Below, in pieces: positions 33,235-41,838 of a stretch of DNA of 42,822 bases; within the stretch, counting starts at the first letter, position 1, and every line of letters starts with the position of its first letter. The notes under the pieces are model-generated. The model had not been told where the DNA came from. It saw nothing but the letters and a program-made list of their open reading frames with translations, and ran no database searches. This DNA comes from an uncultured Oscillospiraceae bacterium (GTDB taxonomy: Bacteria; Bacillota; Clostridia; Oscillospirales; Ruminococcaceae), in assembly GCA_949285935.1 (NCBI GenBank), contig CASEAH010000103.1, forward strand, positions 1 to 42,822, in the 5' to 3' direction. The translations under genes and the position numbers were made by a program.

Positions 33235-34437
33235 CTATCTTTTGCGGGCCTTCAGCAGTGCCGCCGCCTCGTCCAGTACCCGGCAGGCCACCTGGTACTT
33301 GGACATAAGGGGGAGTTCCCTCGCCCCCTCAGGGGAAATGAGGGTCACCACATTGGTATCTCCTCCAAAGCCGGCCCCCTCTGTCCGCAGGCTGTTGGCC
33401 ACGATCAGGTCTGCCTTTTTGCTTTCCAGCTTCTTCCGGGCGTTTTCCAGCAGGTCCCGGGTTTCCATGGCAAAGCCCACCACCACCTGGTCCGGCGCTT
33501 TATGGGCGCCTGCCCAGCCCAGGATGTCGGTGGTGCGCCGCAGCTCCAGAGCCAGATCGCCCGGAGCTTTTTTGATTTTTTCACCGCTGACATGGGCGGG
33601 AGTATAGTCCGCCACCGCCGCGGCTTTCACCACCAGGTCCGCCTCAGCCATGCGGCTGCTTACCGCCCGGAACATCTCCTCCGCCGAGGTGACGGGCAGG
33701 ACCTCCACCCCCGCGGGAGGCTTGAGGCCCGAAGGTCCGGTAACCAGGACCACCTTTGCCCCCCGGTTCCGGGCCGCCCTGGCAATTTCATACCCCATCC
33801 TGCCGGTGGAATGGTTGGTAAGATACCGCACCGGATCCAGCGACTCCCGGGTGGGGCCCGCTGTTACCAGCAGGGTGCGTCCCTCCAGGTCATGGGGGGT
33901 CAGCAGCGGTTCCATAGCCTCCAGGATCTCTTCCGGCTCGGCCATACGTCCCCGGCCCTCATCCCCGCAGGCCAGCCGTCCGCAGCCCGGTTCCACCAGT
34001 ACCACACCCCGCCGCCGCAGGGTTTCCAGGTTCTCCTGAGTGGCCGGATTGTCCCACATGCCCGTGTTCATGGCCGGCGCCGCCAGCTTGGGGCAGCGGG
34101 CGGCCAGGAGAGTGGTGGTGAGCATATCGTCCGCCAGGCCCCAGGCCATTTTGGCCAGAACATTGGCGGTGGCAGGGGCGATCACAAACAGATCCGCCTT
34201 TTTTGCCAGGGATACATGCTCCACCTCGTAACGCTCTACCCGCGCAAAGGTATCCACCGAAACCTGCCGGCCCGTGAGGGTGGAAAAGGTCAGGGGCGCT
34301 ATAAAGCGGGTGGCGTTGCGGGTCATCAGCACATCCACCCCGGCCCCGGCCTTTACCAGGGCACTGACCAGGGCGGCAGCTTTATACGCCGCGATGCCTC
34401 CGGTAACCCCCACCAGGATATTCTTTCCTTCCAGCAT
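33235..34437 (-). CDS. coaBC: Bifunctional phosphopantothenoylcysteine decarboxylase/synthase
   Basis: CoaBC makes 4'-phosphopantetheine from phosphopantothenate and cysteine in CoA synthesis. The N-terminal CoaC half (about 1-180) is a flavoprotein with GVTGGIAAYKA, H74, PAMNTGMW (N124) and the substrate-flap Cys C157 in LACGDEGRGRM. The C-terminal CoaB half has TAGPTRESLDPVRYLTNHSTGRMG and KAAAVADYTP. Length is 400 aa. ATG 34437 with GGGGGG upstream is preferred, although ATG 34470 overlaps the rpoZ stop by four bases. Confidence 0.96.
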   Translation of the reverse strand: MLEGKNILVGVTGGIAAYKAAALVSALVKAGAGVDVLMTRNATRFIAPLTFSTLTGRQVSVDTFARVERYEVEHVSLAKKADLFVIAPATANVLAKMAWGLADDMLTTTLLAARCPKLAAPAMNTGMWDNPATQENLETLRRRGVVLVEPGCGRLACGDEGRGRMAEPEEILEAMEPLLTPHDLEGRTLLVTAGPTRESLDPVRYLTNHSTGRMGYEIARAARNRGAKVVLVTGPSGLKPPAGVEVLPVTSAEEMFRAVSSRMAEADLVVKAAAVADYTPAHVSGEKIKKAPGDLALELRRTTDILGWAGAHKAPDQVVVGFAMETRDLLENARKKLESKKADLIVANSLRTEGAGFGGDTNVVTLISPEGARELPLMSKYQVACRVLDEAAALLKARKR

Positions 34438-34466
34438 GGTACGTCCCCCCTTTGCCGGGCCAGTTG

Positions 34467-34718
34467 TCATTCGTCGTCCCGCTTCTCCATGGTGATATCC
34501 TGATCCGCCAGCTTTTCCTCACCGCTGGCGAACATCTGCACCGCCAGGGTCACCGGCTTTTCTTCCAGAAGCACCTTGTTTTCCTCCGCCTCAGAGGCGA
34601 TTTCCCGGGCCTTGTGGGCCACCGCCACCACAAACTCGTAGTAGCTCTCTCCGGGCTTGAGGATCTGGGACATGGCGGGGCGCAGCATGGTAGTTTCGTT
34701 TTTTTCTTCAGACAGCAT
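34467..34718 (-). CDS. rpoZ: RNA polymerase omega subunit
   Basis: A short 83-aa protein in the conserved gmk-rpoZ-coaBC order. It contains the omega core: MLRPAMSQILKPGESYYEFVVAVAHKAREIASEAEENK (the usual R.L...A..V..RA..I element) and EEKPVTLAVQMFASGE. Omega helps RNA polymerase assembly. The tail ending EKRDDE is acidic. AAAGGAG precedes ATG 34718. Confidence 0.92.
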   Translation of the reverse strand: MLSEEKNETTMLRPAMSQILKPGESYYEFVVAVAHKAREIASEAEENKVLLEEKPVTLAVQMFASGEEKLADQDITMEKRDDE

Positions 34719-34802
34719 GACGATTCTCCTTTTATCTCTCTATCTATGAATGGGCGCAGACATGGCTTCGGAAGGCAGGGAAATCTTTCCCTGCCCCGGT
34801 TT

Positions 34803-35414
34803 TCAGGTCTGAGACAGGATGTCCTGGATAAATTCCTGATTGAACTTGCGGCTGCACCGGGCAGCCTCGATGATATAGCCCAGCCGGTCGGCGGCCTCGG
34901 AGACCACATCGTTGACCACGATATAGTCATAATCCGGAGCCATGGCCACTTCTACCCGGGCAGTCTGGAGACGGGCCCGGATCTGCTCTTCGTTTTCCGT
35001 TCCCCGTCCGGTGAGCCGCCGGCGCAGTTCTTCAAAGGTGGGGGGCATGACAAAAATACTCAGGGCCTCAGGGAACTTGGCCCGCACCTGCTGGGCTCCC
35101 TTGACCTCGATCTCCAGGATGACGTCCCGGCCTTCCTCCAGCTGACGGCGGATCGGGCCTGCCGGGGAGCCGTAGTAGTTCCCGTTATATTCGGTATACT
35201 CGATGACCTCTCCCTGGCGGATCATTTCCTCAAAAGCTTCCCGGGTAACAAAATGATAGTGGACTCCGTCCACCTCTCCGGGCCGGAGCTTGCGGGTGGT
35301 GGCGGAAACGGAACAGACCGCCTTGGGGCTCCGCCGCAGATATTCCGCCAGGATGGTGCCTTTTCCCGCTCCCGAAGGGCCGGAAAACACCACCAGGATT
35401 CCCTTTTTACTCAT
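34803..35414 (-). CDS. gmk: Guanylate kinase
   Basis: Gmk phosphorylates GMP to GDP with ATP. In the 203-aa reading the P-loop [10 protein letters not shown] is at 11-20. [22 protein letters not shown] is the GMP-binding region, and [13 protein letters not shown] and [15 protein letters not shown] follow. ATG 35414 overlaps the end of remA by 8 bases. Its ribosome site is the purine-rich GGAAGAGGA within remA's acidic tail codons, so translation is coupled. Confidence 0.97.
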   Translation of the reverse strand: MSKKGILVVFSGPSGAGKGTILAEYLRRSPKAVCSVSATTRKLRPGEVDGVHYHFVTREAFEEMIRQGEVIEYTEYNGNYYGSPAGPIRRQLEEGRDVILEIEVKGAQQVRAKFPEALSIFVMPPTFEELRRRLTGRGTENEEQIRARLQTARVEVAMAPDYDYIVVNDVVSEAADRLGYIIEAARCSRKFNQEFIQDILSQT

Positions 35415-35676
35415 CCTCTTCCAGCTCCTCTTCGTCGTCCTCATAGTCCATAATGCGGTTGGCCACCGTCTCCGGCTGCACCGCCGACAGGATCACATGG
35501 TCCGAGTCGGTGATGATCACCGCCCGGGTCCGCCGCCCGTAGGTGGCGTCTATGAGCCGTCCGCTTTCCCGGGCGTCCTGAATGATCCGCTTGATGGGGG
35601 CGGATTCGGGGCTGACGATGGCTACCAGCCGGCTGGCTGAAACCATATTCCCGAATCCGATGTTGATCAGCTTCAT
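35407..35676 (-). CDS. remA: RemA-family (DUF370) DNA-binding regulator, 89 aa
   Basis: [30 protein letters not shown] is the hallmark start, followed by [23 protein letters not shown]. In Bacillus subtilis RemA binds DNA as an oligomer and activates matrix and osmoprotection genes. In Clostridia the gene usually sits between yicC and gmk, as here. The C-terminus carries an extra acidic run ([13 protein letters not shown]). ATG 35676 overlaps the stop of the upstream 63-aa gene by four bases and has AAGGAG upstream. Confidence 0.95.
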   Translation of the reverse strand: MKLINIGFGNMVSASRLVAIVSPESAPIKRIIQDARESGRLIDATYGRRTRAVIITDSDHVILSAVQPETVANRIMDYEDDEEELEEDE

Positions 35677-35864
35677 GGTGTTTTTCTCTCCTTCCGGCTT
35701 TTCCTGCGCCGGTTTATAATCAGGGCCGCTGCCAGAATCACAAGTCCGCCCACTCCTGCTGCGACCCAAAGGGCGCCGGGATCGCCGGTAACAAAGATTG
35801 CCGTAGGTCCGTCCGCGCCTCCGATGATGCCTACAGAAGCGGCAGACAAAAAGATTCTGCCCAT
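35673..35864 (-). CDS. 63-aa membrane protein with the OadB signature motif, coupled to remA
   Basis: The reading contains [16 protein letters not shown] at 10-25, the signature of the beta subunit of Na+-translocating decarboxylases (OadB/GcdB/MmdB), where the Asp is in the sodium path. Full OadB is about 370-430 aa; here only this motif, one further hydrophobic span ([20 protein letters not shown]) and a basic tail ([11 protein letters not shown]) remain. AAAGGAG precedes ATG 35864, and the stop overlaps the remA start (ATGA), so it is a real translated gene rather than debris. It cannot act as a decarboxylase subunit alone. Function unknown. Confidence 0.8.
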   Translation of the reverse strand: MGRIFLSAASVGIIGGADGPTAIFVTGDPGALWVAAGVGGLVILAAALIINRRRKSRKERKTP

Positions 35865-35885
35865 AAAACGGCCTCTCCTTTCGGG

Positions 35886-36764
35886 TTATTCAATATTCTG
35901 TACCTGCTCCCGGATCTTTTCGATCTCGCTTTTAAGATCCACCACCACCCGGGCAATCTCCACATCCTGGGCCTTGCTCCCGATGGTGTTGGCCTCCCGG
36001 TTCAGCTCCTGGACCAGAAAGTCCAGCTTGCGTCCCACCGGCTCCGGTGTCTCCAGAATGGCGCGGAGCTGTGCAATATGGCTGCGCAGGCGGACGGTTT
36101 CCTCATCCACTGCCAGCTTTTCCGCCACGATGGCCGCTTCGGTAAGGATCCGCTGTTCGTCCAGCTGAGCGCCTCCCAACAGCTCCCGCAGCTTGGCGGT
36201 GAGCCGCGCCCGGTATTCCTCCACCGTCTGGGGGGACCGTTCCTCTACCCGGGCGACACCCTTTTCAATGGACGTCAGCCGTCCCAGAATATCCTCCCGA
36301 AGGCGGGCGCCCTCCACCCGGCGCATTTCCACAAACCGGGCCAGGGCCTGCTCTGCCACCTGCCGGACGTCGGCCCATACCTGGTCCTCGTCCTCGGGAC
36401 TCTTGCGCAGGGTGAAAATATCCCCAAAACGGCTGATGGCCGACAGGGTCAGATCATCCCGCAGATCCAGCTGGGCGCCCAGTTCCCGCAGGGCTGTCAC
36501 GTATTCCTGCGCCAGGGTGTGGTTGATGGCCACATCGGCGGTACCGCCGTCCACAGTAAGAATGGTGACGTTGACGTCCACCTTGCCCCGGCTGATGGAG
36601 GACTGCAGAAGGCTCTTCAGTTTTTCATCCAGGTACCCATAGGCCCGGGGGACCCGGGAACTGAATTCAAAAAAACGATGGTTCACCGACCGGACCTCTA
36701 CGGTGATATCCCGGCCGTTGAGGGTTTCCTGGGCGCGGCCATAGCCCGTCATACTTCTGATCAT
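35886..36764 (-). CDS. yicC: YicC-family protein (putative endoribonuclease)
   Basis: The start [12 protein letters not shown] and the C-terminal block [24 protein letters not shown] are diagnostic for YicC/YloC (YicC_N plus DUF1732). Family members are reported as metal-dependent endoribonucleases in RNA turnover. The 292-aa length is normal. ATG 36764 follows AAGGAG. It is the first gene of the long minus-strand run, with a promoter about 105 bases upstream. Confidence 0.95.
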   Translation of the reverse strand: MIRSMTGYGRAQETLNGRDITVEVRSVNHRFFEFSSRVPRAYGYLDEKLKSLLQSSISRGKVDVNVTILTVDGGTADVAINHTLAQEYVTALRELGAQLDLRDDLTLSAISRFGDIFTLRKSPEDEDQVWADVRQVAEQALARFVEMRRVEGARLREDILGRLTSIEKGVARVEERSPQTVEEYRARLTAKLRELLGGAQLDEQRILTEAAIVAEKLAVDEETVRLRSHIAQLRAILETPEPVGRKLDFLVQELNREANTIGSKAQDVEIARVVVDLKSEIEKIREQVQNIE

Positions 36765-36868
36765 GGCAGATCTCCTTTTTGCGGGATTTCCCCGCCGCTT
36801 TTCTCCCTCCGGAGGAAAGGCCCCCACGCCCTGCCGGGCCGAAGCGGGCCTGATTTTCCTATCATAAT

Positions 36869-36898
36869 ATTTTACCCCACCCGTCGGCCCTTTGTCAA
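36869..36898 (-). promoter_or_regulatory. Promoter of the yicC-remA-gmk run
   Basis: Minus-strand TTGACA (36898-36893) and TAAAAT (36874-36869) with an 18-base spacer. It gives a leader of about 100 bases before yicC. Confidence 0.7.
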
Positions 36899-37001
36899 CG
36901 ACGGAACCGGGTGTTTCCGTCCCCACCCCCACAGCCGCCGCAGCCAAATGTATGGAAAAATATTCTTTATTTCCGGCTGAGGCTGGTACCTGCTTTATTT
37001 C

Positions 37002-37030
37002 TTGTCCGATGCTTGAGAAAATGGTATCAT
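37002..37030 (+). promoter_or_regulatory. Promoter of the 65-aa membrane protein gene
   Basis: TTGTCC (37002-37007) and TATCAT (37025-37030) are 17 bases apart. This is a moderate match, in the divergent gap with yicC (36765-37121), which holds no other gene. Confidence 0.5.
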
Positions 37031-37121
37031 ATAAAAGTGGTAAAGGATCCTTTCCCGACGGTGTTTTCTGCCCCGGGAACGGAACAGAAGTGGTCTTTTG
37101 ACCAAAAGGAGGGGGCACCAG

Positions 37122-37319
37122 ATGGAACGCAGGCCGGCAAAATGGTCCAATGTGGTCCTTTACGGACTGGCGGCGGGCATCTGGCTTCTGAACGGGATAT
37201 TGACCTGGATCCATCCTGTTTCCCTGGGCATACTGGTTTTGAATACCGCGTGCGGCGTGCTGTGGAGTGCCGCTTTTGCCCGGGAGCTTTTTCGGTATCT
37301 CCGGAATCGAAGAAAATGA
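37122..37319 (+). CDS. Small membrane protein, 65 aa, two spans
   Basis: MERRPAKWSNV is followed by two hydrophobic segments (VLYGLAAGIWLLNGILTWI and LGILVLNTACGVLWSAAFA) and a basic end (RYLRNRRK). No family is recognised. ATG 37122 has AAAGGAGG 9 bases upstream, so it is likely real; an ATG-less extension upstream is not supported. It is divergent from yicC and followed by 380 bases without a gene before the antiporter, which has its own promoter. Confidence 0.65.
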   Translation: MERRPAKWSNVVLYGLAAGIWLLNGILTWIHPVSLGILVLNTACGVLWSAAFARELFRYLRNRRK

Positions 37320-37547
37320 TCCCCTTCCCTGGCGGAGAAGGCTCCAGCTGTAATTTTTTCTTCCCTGCCGTTTTCCCCCGGAAAGCAGATTCCCTGCCGG
37401 CCTGCTTTTCCTGTCTTTTCCGGGCAGTATTCCTTTACCGCAAATCCCGCAAAGGGCTCATTTTCTGCCCTGGCCGTCCCTCCTTGGAATTGACCGGAAC
37501 CGGTGATACGACCTTTCCTCCCGTTGGGCCAACATCGCAATTTTGGG

Positions 37548-37576
37548 TTGCAATCCCTTTGGGTGTCTGATATAAT
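37548..37576 (+). promoter_or_regulatory. Promoter of the CPA-type antiporter gene
   Basis: TTGCAA (37548-37553) and TATAAT (37571-37576), spacer 17. Strong match. Confidence 0.85.
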
Positions 37577-37700
37577 CTTACCCGTTGGGGAATGAAGTCC
37601 TCCCCTGGGAAACCTAAACCGCCTGATTCGGCTGATGACTTCTGTGATTTTAAGGGTCGCAGAAGGCATCGGCCTTTTTGCGTCCAAAGGAGGATTTTTC

Positions 37701-38912
37701 ATGCTTACGTCTCTTGCCCTGATTTTCCTGGTTGGTCTGGGAGGCGCGGCCCTCTGCCAGCGGATGCGCCTGCCGCGGATCATCGGAATGCTGGCCACCG
37801 GTATTCTTCTGGGGCCCTATGCCCTGGATCTTCTGGACGGATCCATCCTTTCCGTCTCCTCCGACTTGCGAGAAATGGCCCTGATCATCATTCTTCTCAA
37901 GGCGGGATTGTCTCTCAATCTTTCCGATCTGCGCCGGGTAGGCCGCCCGGCTGTGCTCATGTCCTTTCTGCCCGCACTGTTTGAGGTAGCGGCTCTGGTC
38001 ATACTGGGGCCGCTTCTTCTGGGGATCTCTCCGGTAGAAGGCGCTGTCATGGGCGCTGTTCTGGGAGCGGTCTCTCCCGCAGTGGTGGTTCCCAAAATGG
38101 TGCAGCTGATGGAAGAGGGCCGCGGCACCGCCAAAGGTATCCCACAGCTGATCCTGGCAGGCGCTTCTTTGGATGATGTGTTTGTCATCGTGCTCTTTTC
38201 CGCCTTTGTGGGGATGGCCCGGGGCGAGAACGCATCGGGTACTGTGCTGCTGGAGATCCCCGCTGCCATTTTGCTGGGGCTGGCGGTGGGTGCGGCAGCC
38301 GGGCTTTTGCTGGCTGCAAATTTTGAGGCCGCTTATGCCCGGGGCCGCCATATCCGCAACAGTGTCAAAGTGATCCTGGTGCTGGCGGTTTCCTTCCTGC
38401 TGGCTGCCCTGGAAAAAGGGCTGGAGGGGACCGTCCCCTTCTCCGGCATGCTGGCGGTAGTGAGTATGGCCTGCCTGCTGCGTCTGCGCACCTCTGCACA
38501 GGTTTCCCAGCGCCTTTCTCAAAAGTTCGGCAAGCTGTGGCTGGCCGCCGAGGTCATGCTTTTTGTACTGGTAGGCGCCGCGGTGGACATCCGTTACACG
38601 CTGCAGGCCGGTCCCACGGCGGCGCTTCTGATTCTGGGAGGCCTGGCACTGCGTTCCGCAGGCGTGTGGCTCTCCCTTGTGGGCACCCGCCTCAATGTCC
38701 GTGAGCGGCTCTTCTGCATCATTGCCTACCTGCCCAAAGCCACCGTGCAGGCCGCCATTGGTTCCGTTCCCCTTGCCCTGGGTCTGCCCTGCGGACAGCT
38801 GGTGCTTTCGGTAGCGGTGCTTTCCATCCTCATTACCGCCCCCCTGGGCGCCCTGGGCATGGACCTCACCTGCCGCCGCCTGTTGGACCGGGAGTCGCCA
38901 TCATTGGATTAG
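37701..38912 (+). CDS. CPA-type cation:proton antiporter, 403 aa
   Basis: A membrane protein with about 12 spans and the CPA/NhaP pattern: RLPRIIGMLATGILLGP near 23-39, LLKAGLSLNL at 66-75, and the ion-site pair D158-D159 in AGASLDDVFVI. There is no cytoplasmic TrkA/RCK tail. It probably exchanges Na+ or K+ for H+; the ion is not set by sequence. ATG 37701 has AAAGGAGG 7 bases upstream. Its last few codons lie in the first copy of the hemW-tail repeat, so its C-terminus may have been altered by that duplication. Confidence 0.9.
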   Translation: MLTSLALIFLVGLGGAALCQRMRLPRIIGMLATGILLGPYALDLLDGSILSVSSDLREMALIIILLKAGLSLNLSDLRRVGRPAVLMSFLPALFEVAALVILGPLLLGISPVEGAVMGAVLGAVSPAVVVPKMVQLMEEGRGTAKGIPQLILAGASLDDVFVIVLFSAFVGMARGENASGTVLLEIPAAILLGLAVGAAAGLLLAANFEAAYARGRHIRNSVKVILVLAVSFLLAALEKGLEGTVPFSGMLAVVSMACLLRLRTSAQVSQRLSQKFGKLWLAAEVMLFVLVGAAVDIRYTLQAGPTAALLILGGLALRSAGVWLSLVGTRLNVRERLFCIIAYLPKATVQAAIGSVPLALGLPCGQLVLSVAVLSILITAPLGALGMDLTCRRLLDRESPSLD

Positions 38913-39345
38913 CCGGGTAATGGTTTCATGGGACAGCAAAAAGCCTTCCTCTGTCAAGGACAGCCGTTTCCCCTGCGCCCAACCGGCTTCCAAAGCGGCC
39001 TGCCCGGCCGGAACCCTCCATTATTGGATCAGCCGGGTAATAATTTCATTGGACAGCAAAAACCTTCCTCTGTCAAGGACAGCTGTTTTCCCTGCGCCGA
39101 ACCGGGGGCTTCCAACATGGCCTGCCTGGCCGGAACCCTCCATTATTGGATCAGCCGGGTAATGGTTTCATAGGACAGCAAAAAGCCTTTTCCTATCAAG
39201 GACAGCCGTTTCCCTTGCGTCGAACCGGGGGCTTCCAATATAGCCCGTCTGGCTGTAACCCTCCGTCATTGGATGAGCCGGGTAATAATTTCATTGGACA
39301 GCAAAAAGCCTTCCTCTGTCAAGGACAGCCGTTTCCCCTGCCGCC
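38901..39345. repeat. Tandem copies of the hemW 3' end, period 120-123 bp
   Basis: Four copies: three extra ones with stop-equivalent positions at 38901, 39021 and 39143, and the gene's own end at 39266. Each reads on the minus strand CGGCTGTCCTTGACAGAGGA..., CTGTCC.ATGAAA..., ATTACCCGGCT.ATCCAAT and a stop, matching the last ~22 codons of hemW. Extra copies carry small indels that break the frame upstream. The first copy also covers the last codons of the convergent antiporter gene. Confidence 0.88.
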
Positions 39346-40378
39346 GGGCCAGGCCGACTGCCACCATCCCTCGCGCCCGTGCTTCCAGAGCAGCTGTCCG
39401 GGAGGCGTCCAGCTGCCGCGCGGCAGCCAGATCCAGTCCCCGGGCCAGCCGGAGAGCAAGCATCACCATTTCTTCCCAGCCTCCGCCGGGGCCGTCGTCT
39501 ACCGGCAGGCTCCAGGGGTCCTCTGCGGTCAGGAATGCGTCCAGATCCCGGGGGAACCAGAACCGCCTTCCTCCCAGCAGGGAATGGGCGGATGGCCCTA
39601 TTCCCAAGTATTCGTCCAGCTGCCAGTACAGGGTATTGTGCCGGCTTTGGAAACCGGGGCGGGCAAAGTTGGAAATTTCATAATGCTCATAGCCCTTTTC
39701 CCGCAGCAGGCGGCTCACCGCCAGATAGATCTCCGCCGCCTCATCCCCGTCGGGGCAGCGCCGGACAACTTCCTGCCGGGCAAACGGCGTGCCATCCTCG
39801 ATTTTCAGCAGATAGGCCGAGAGATGTTCCGGGCCCAAATCCGCAGCCCACGCAGCCAGCGCAATCGCTTTTTCCACAGTCTGTCCCGGAGTGGCCAGCA
39901 TAATATCCACCGACAGATTCTCGAACCCCGCTTTCCGGCACAGGGCCACCGCCCGGGCGCCCTCTTCCGCCGTGTGGATGCGCCCCAGGGTCTGCAGATC
40001 TGTCTTCTCGGCCGCCTGCAATCCCAGGGAGATCCGGTTAAACCCGCCTTGCCGCAGCAAAGTCAGTTCTTCCTCCGTAACTGCTCCGGGATTGGCTTCC
40101 AGGGTGATTTCGGCGTCTGCCGCAAGCGGCAGCTTCTTTCTCACTGCTTCCAGCACCGGCAGCAGTTCCGTTCCCAAAAGCGACGGCGTCCCACCCCCGA
40201 AATAGACTGTCACCGCCTGCTTCCCCTCCAGGGGCGCGCTCTCCACCACCCGGCAGAGGGCACGTGCATACGCATTGCGGTCCTCCAGACGGGTGGTGGA
40301 ATAAAAATCGCAGTATGGGCAGCGGCGCAGGCAAAAGGGCACATGAAAATAGAGCCCCACATTCCCAAGATCTGACAT
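39266..40378 (-). CDS. hemW: HemW-type radical SAM protein (heme chaperone-like)
   Basis: Formerly annotated as oxygen-independent coproporphyrinogen oxidase. The 370-aa protein has cluster cysteines C16, C20, C23 (CLRRCPYCDF) without the extra Cys of true HemN, followed by VYFGGGTPSLL and SLGLQA. The HemW C-terminal domain has EISNFARPGFQSRHNTLYW and GIGPSAHS. In HemW this enzyme binds heme and SAM rather than doing coproporphyrinogen oxidation. ATG 40378 follows AGGAGG. In many Clostridia it lies between lepA and hrcA; here an exporter gene and an 845-base gap intervene. Confidence 0.95.
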   Translation of the reverse strand: MSDLGNVGLYFHVPFCLRRCPYCDFYSTTRLEDRNAYARALCRVVESAPLEGKQAVTVYFGGGTPSLLGTELLPVLEAVRKKLPLAADAEITLEANPGAVTEEELTLLRQGGFNRISLGLQAAEKTDLQTLGRIHTAEEGARAVALCRKAGFENLSVDIMLATPGQTVEKAIALAAWAADLGPEHLSAYLLKIEDGTPFARQEVVRRCPDGDEAAEIYLAVSRLLREKGYEHYEISNFARPGFQSRHNTLYWQLDEYLGIGPSAHSLLGGRRFWFPRDLDAFLTAEDPWSLPVDDGPGGGWEEMVMLALRLARGLDLAAARQLDASRTAALEARARGMVAVGLARRQGKRLSLTEEGFLLSNEIITRLIQ

Positions 40379-41223
40379 TGGATTCCTCCTGTTTTAATTT
40401 TAGACAGCACTGGATGATCATGCTGAACGGCTCAGACGTCTCATCTCGCCCAAAATTTCCGTAATGTTTTCCAAAAATGCTTCCCATCCCCCCAGGGATT
40501 GCTGTGCCCTCGGGTTTATCCCGGAAAATTTTCTGGTACGCCCACCATCTGGAATTGCGCGGCATTGCCCTAAATCCAGACGGCAGTTTTACCCGGATCC
40601 GGCTGGAAGACTTTCCGCCCCAGTTTTCTTCTTCCAAATTTTCCCCATCTTGTTCCAGGAAGCCGGATCCCGGCAAAAAACCGGATCCTTTCCTTTTTAT
40701 TTTTCCTGACGCGCATCTCACCCTTGGGAAACGGAAAAAAGCAGCCCGCCCCATTCCCGGCCCCAAGGCCGCTCCATCGGTTATGGCAGATGGAGAAGGA
40801 AGCACCGTACCGCGGCAGCAAACAGCGGCCTCTTCTTTTTCTTGCTTTTGCCCTCTTTCCGGCATGAGCTCGCGGCCGCAAGCGGCAAAACGCAGTCCCA
40901 TGGGAATCCATCATCCTGGACGTTGGCAGGCAGGCAGAGCCAAGCAGATTCCGGTAAAAGACGTCTCCCCTGCTTCTTTCTGTTTTCTTACCCTGCCGGA
41001 CATGGATTCCTGCCCGGGACGCTTTAAAAACACGGCCCCCGCCGGGAAGCGGGGGCTATCTTTTGAATGCCGCCTGTTTTGAAGCGGCCAAAACACGGTC
41101 CCTCAAGGTGGGGCATTCGTGCATCTGCCTCCGGAAAACGGAGCAGGGAACTGCCGCTCTGGACCGAAAAGCACAGCAGCACTTGGGGGCTCTTGGGCTT
41201 GCGGCAGTCGCGCAGGGAGGCTG
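40379..41223. other. 845-bp stretch without a supported gene
   Basis: Open stretches on both strands lack ribosome sites and recognisable motifs. Contents: a bidirectional terminator-like hairpin at 41026-41056 and, next to it, a fragment resembling the recA-recX repeat (41079-41120). Where many relatives have hrcA-type genes on one side of hemW, none is seen. Confidence 0.5.
41026..41056 (-). terminator. Terminator downstream of the FUSC-like gene
   Basis: GCCCCCGC (41056-41049) and GCGGGGGC (41042-41035) form an 8-bp stem on the minus strand, then CGTG and TTTTT (41030-41026). Confidence 0.7.
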
Positions 41224-41700
41224 TCAGCTGTGAAGGGCAGACGGGGAAGGAAGATACCGGTTCACCAGCGTGGCCACCGTGATGCCGATACCGGTGTCGA
41301 TGATCCGGGTGACCACATAGGTTCCTGTGTCGGCAATGGTGCGGTCAAAATTGGTGACGATACTCAGGTAGACAATGCAGCAGATGGCCACCGAATCCTT
41401 GCGGCCCAGGAGAACGCAGCCCCAGGCGGCCAGCAGCATTCCGGCGGGAATTACGACCAGGTGGCTCCAGGCGTGGTAACCAGGGAGAAACACCGACCCT
41501 TCCAGCACCAGAAACCCCACCAAAGCCCCGGCCAGTGTCCCCAAAAAGCGGTGGACGCCGGCATGGATGGTTTTTTGCGTGGTGGCCTGCATGCACATGA
41601 CGGCGGCGATGGCTCCATAAAACATGGTGCTGTCCCGGCGCAGCAGTACCCGGACCACCAGGCAGAGAAAAACGGCGACAGTGGTTTTGATCAGCCGCAT
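41224..41700 (-). CDS. Aromatic acid exporter family (FUSC/DUF939-like) membrane protein, 158 aa
   Basis: Four hydrophobic spans with family features: MRLIKTTVAVFLCLVVRVLL, FYGAIAAVMCMQATTQKTI, GVHRFLGTLAGALVGFLVL and a final ATLVNRYLP. It corresponds to the membrane half of ArAE_1-type proteins; the cytoplasmic domain of longer members is absent. ATG 41700 has AAAGGAG 5 bases upstream, but TTG 41730 also has AAGGAG 7 bases upstream, so either start may be used. It follows lepA by 108-138 bases. Confidence 0.85.
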   Translation of the reverse strand: MRLIKTTVAVFLCLVVRVLLRRDSTMFYGAIAAVMCMQATTQKTIHAGVHRFLGTLAGALVGFLVLEGSVFLPGYHAWSHLVVIPAGMLLAAWGCVLLGRKDSVAICCIVYLSIVTNFDRTIADTGTYVVTRIIDTGIGITVATLVNRYLPSPSALHS

Positions 41701-41838
41701 CCCCACTCCTTTATGTTCCACAGTTTCCAAAGGTGTTCTCCTTCCTTTTCCCCTGCTGCCCCGCTTTTGGTTGAATTTGAAACATATTGCCCGAAGCGGG
41801 AAAAGCCCGATGGGGCCCCTTCCTGTCCCCGCCCCGGC

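Noticed and set aside
30602-33607. 1001-codon plus-strand open reading
   Set aside because: Antisense to priA and coaBC, Pro/His/Arg-rich shadow translation, no start signals.
38901-39300. Possible CRISPR-like array
   Set aside because: The units are contiguous 120-123 bp copies of the hemW tail, with no short constant repeats or unique spacers and no cas genes nearby.
40038-40914. Minus- and plus-strand open readings in the gap upstream of hemW
   Set aside because: No ribosome sites, overlap hemW in other frames, low-complexity basic translations, no family resemblance.
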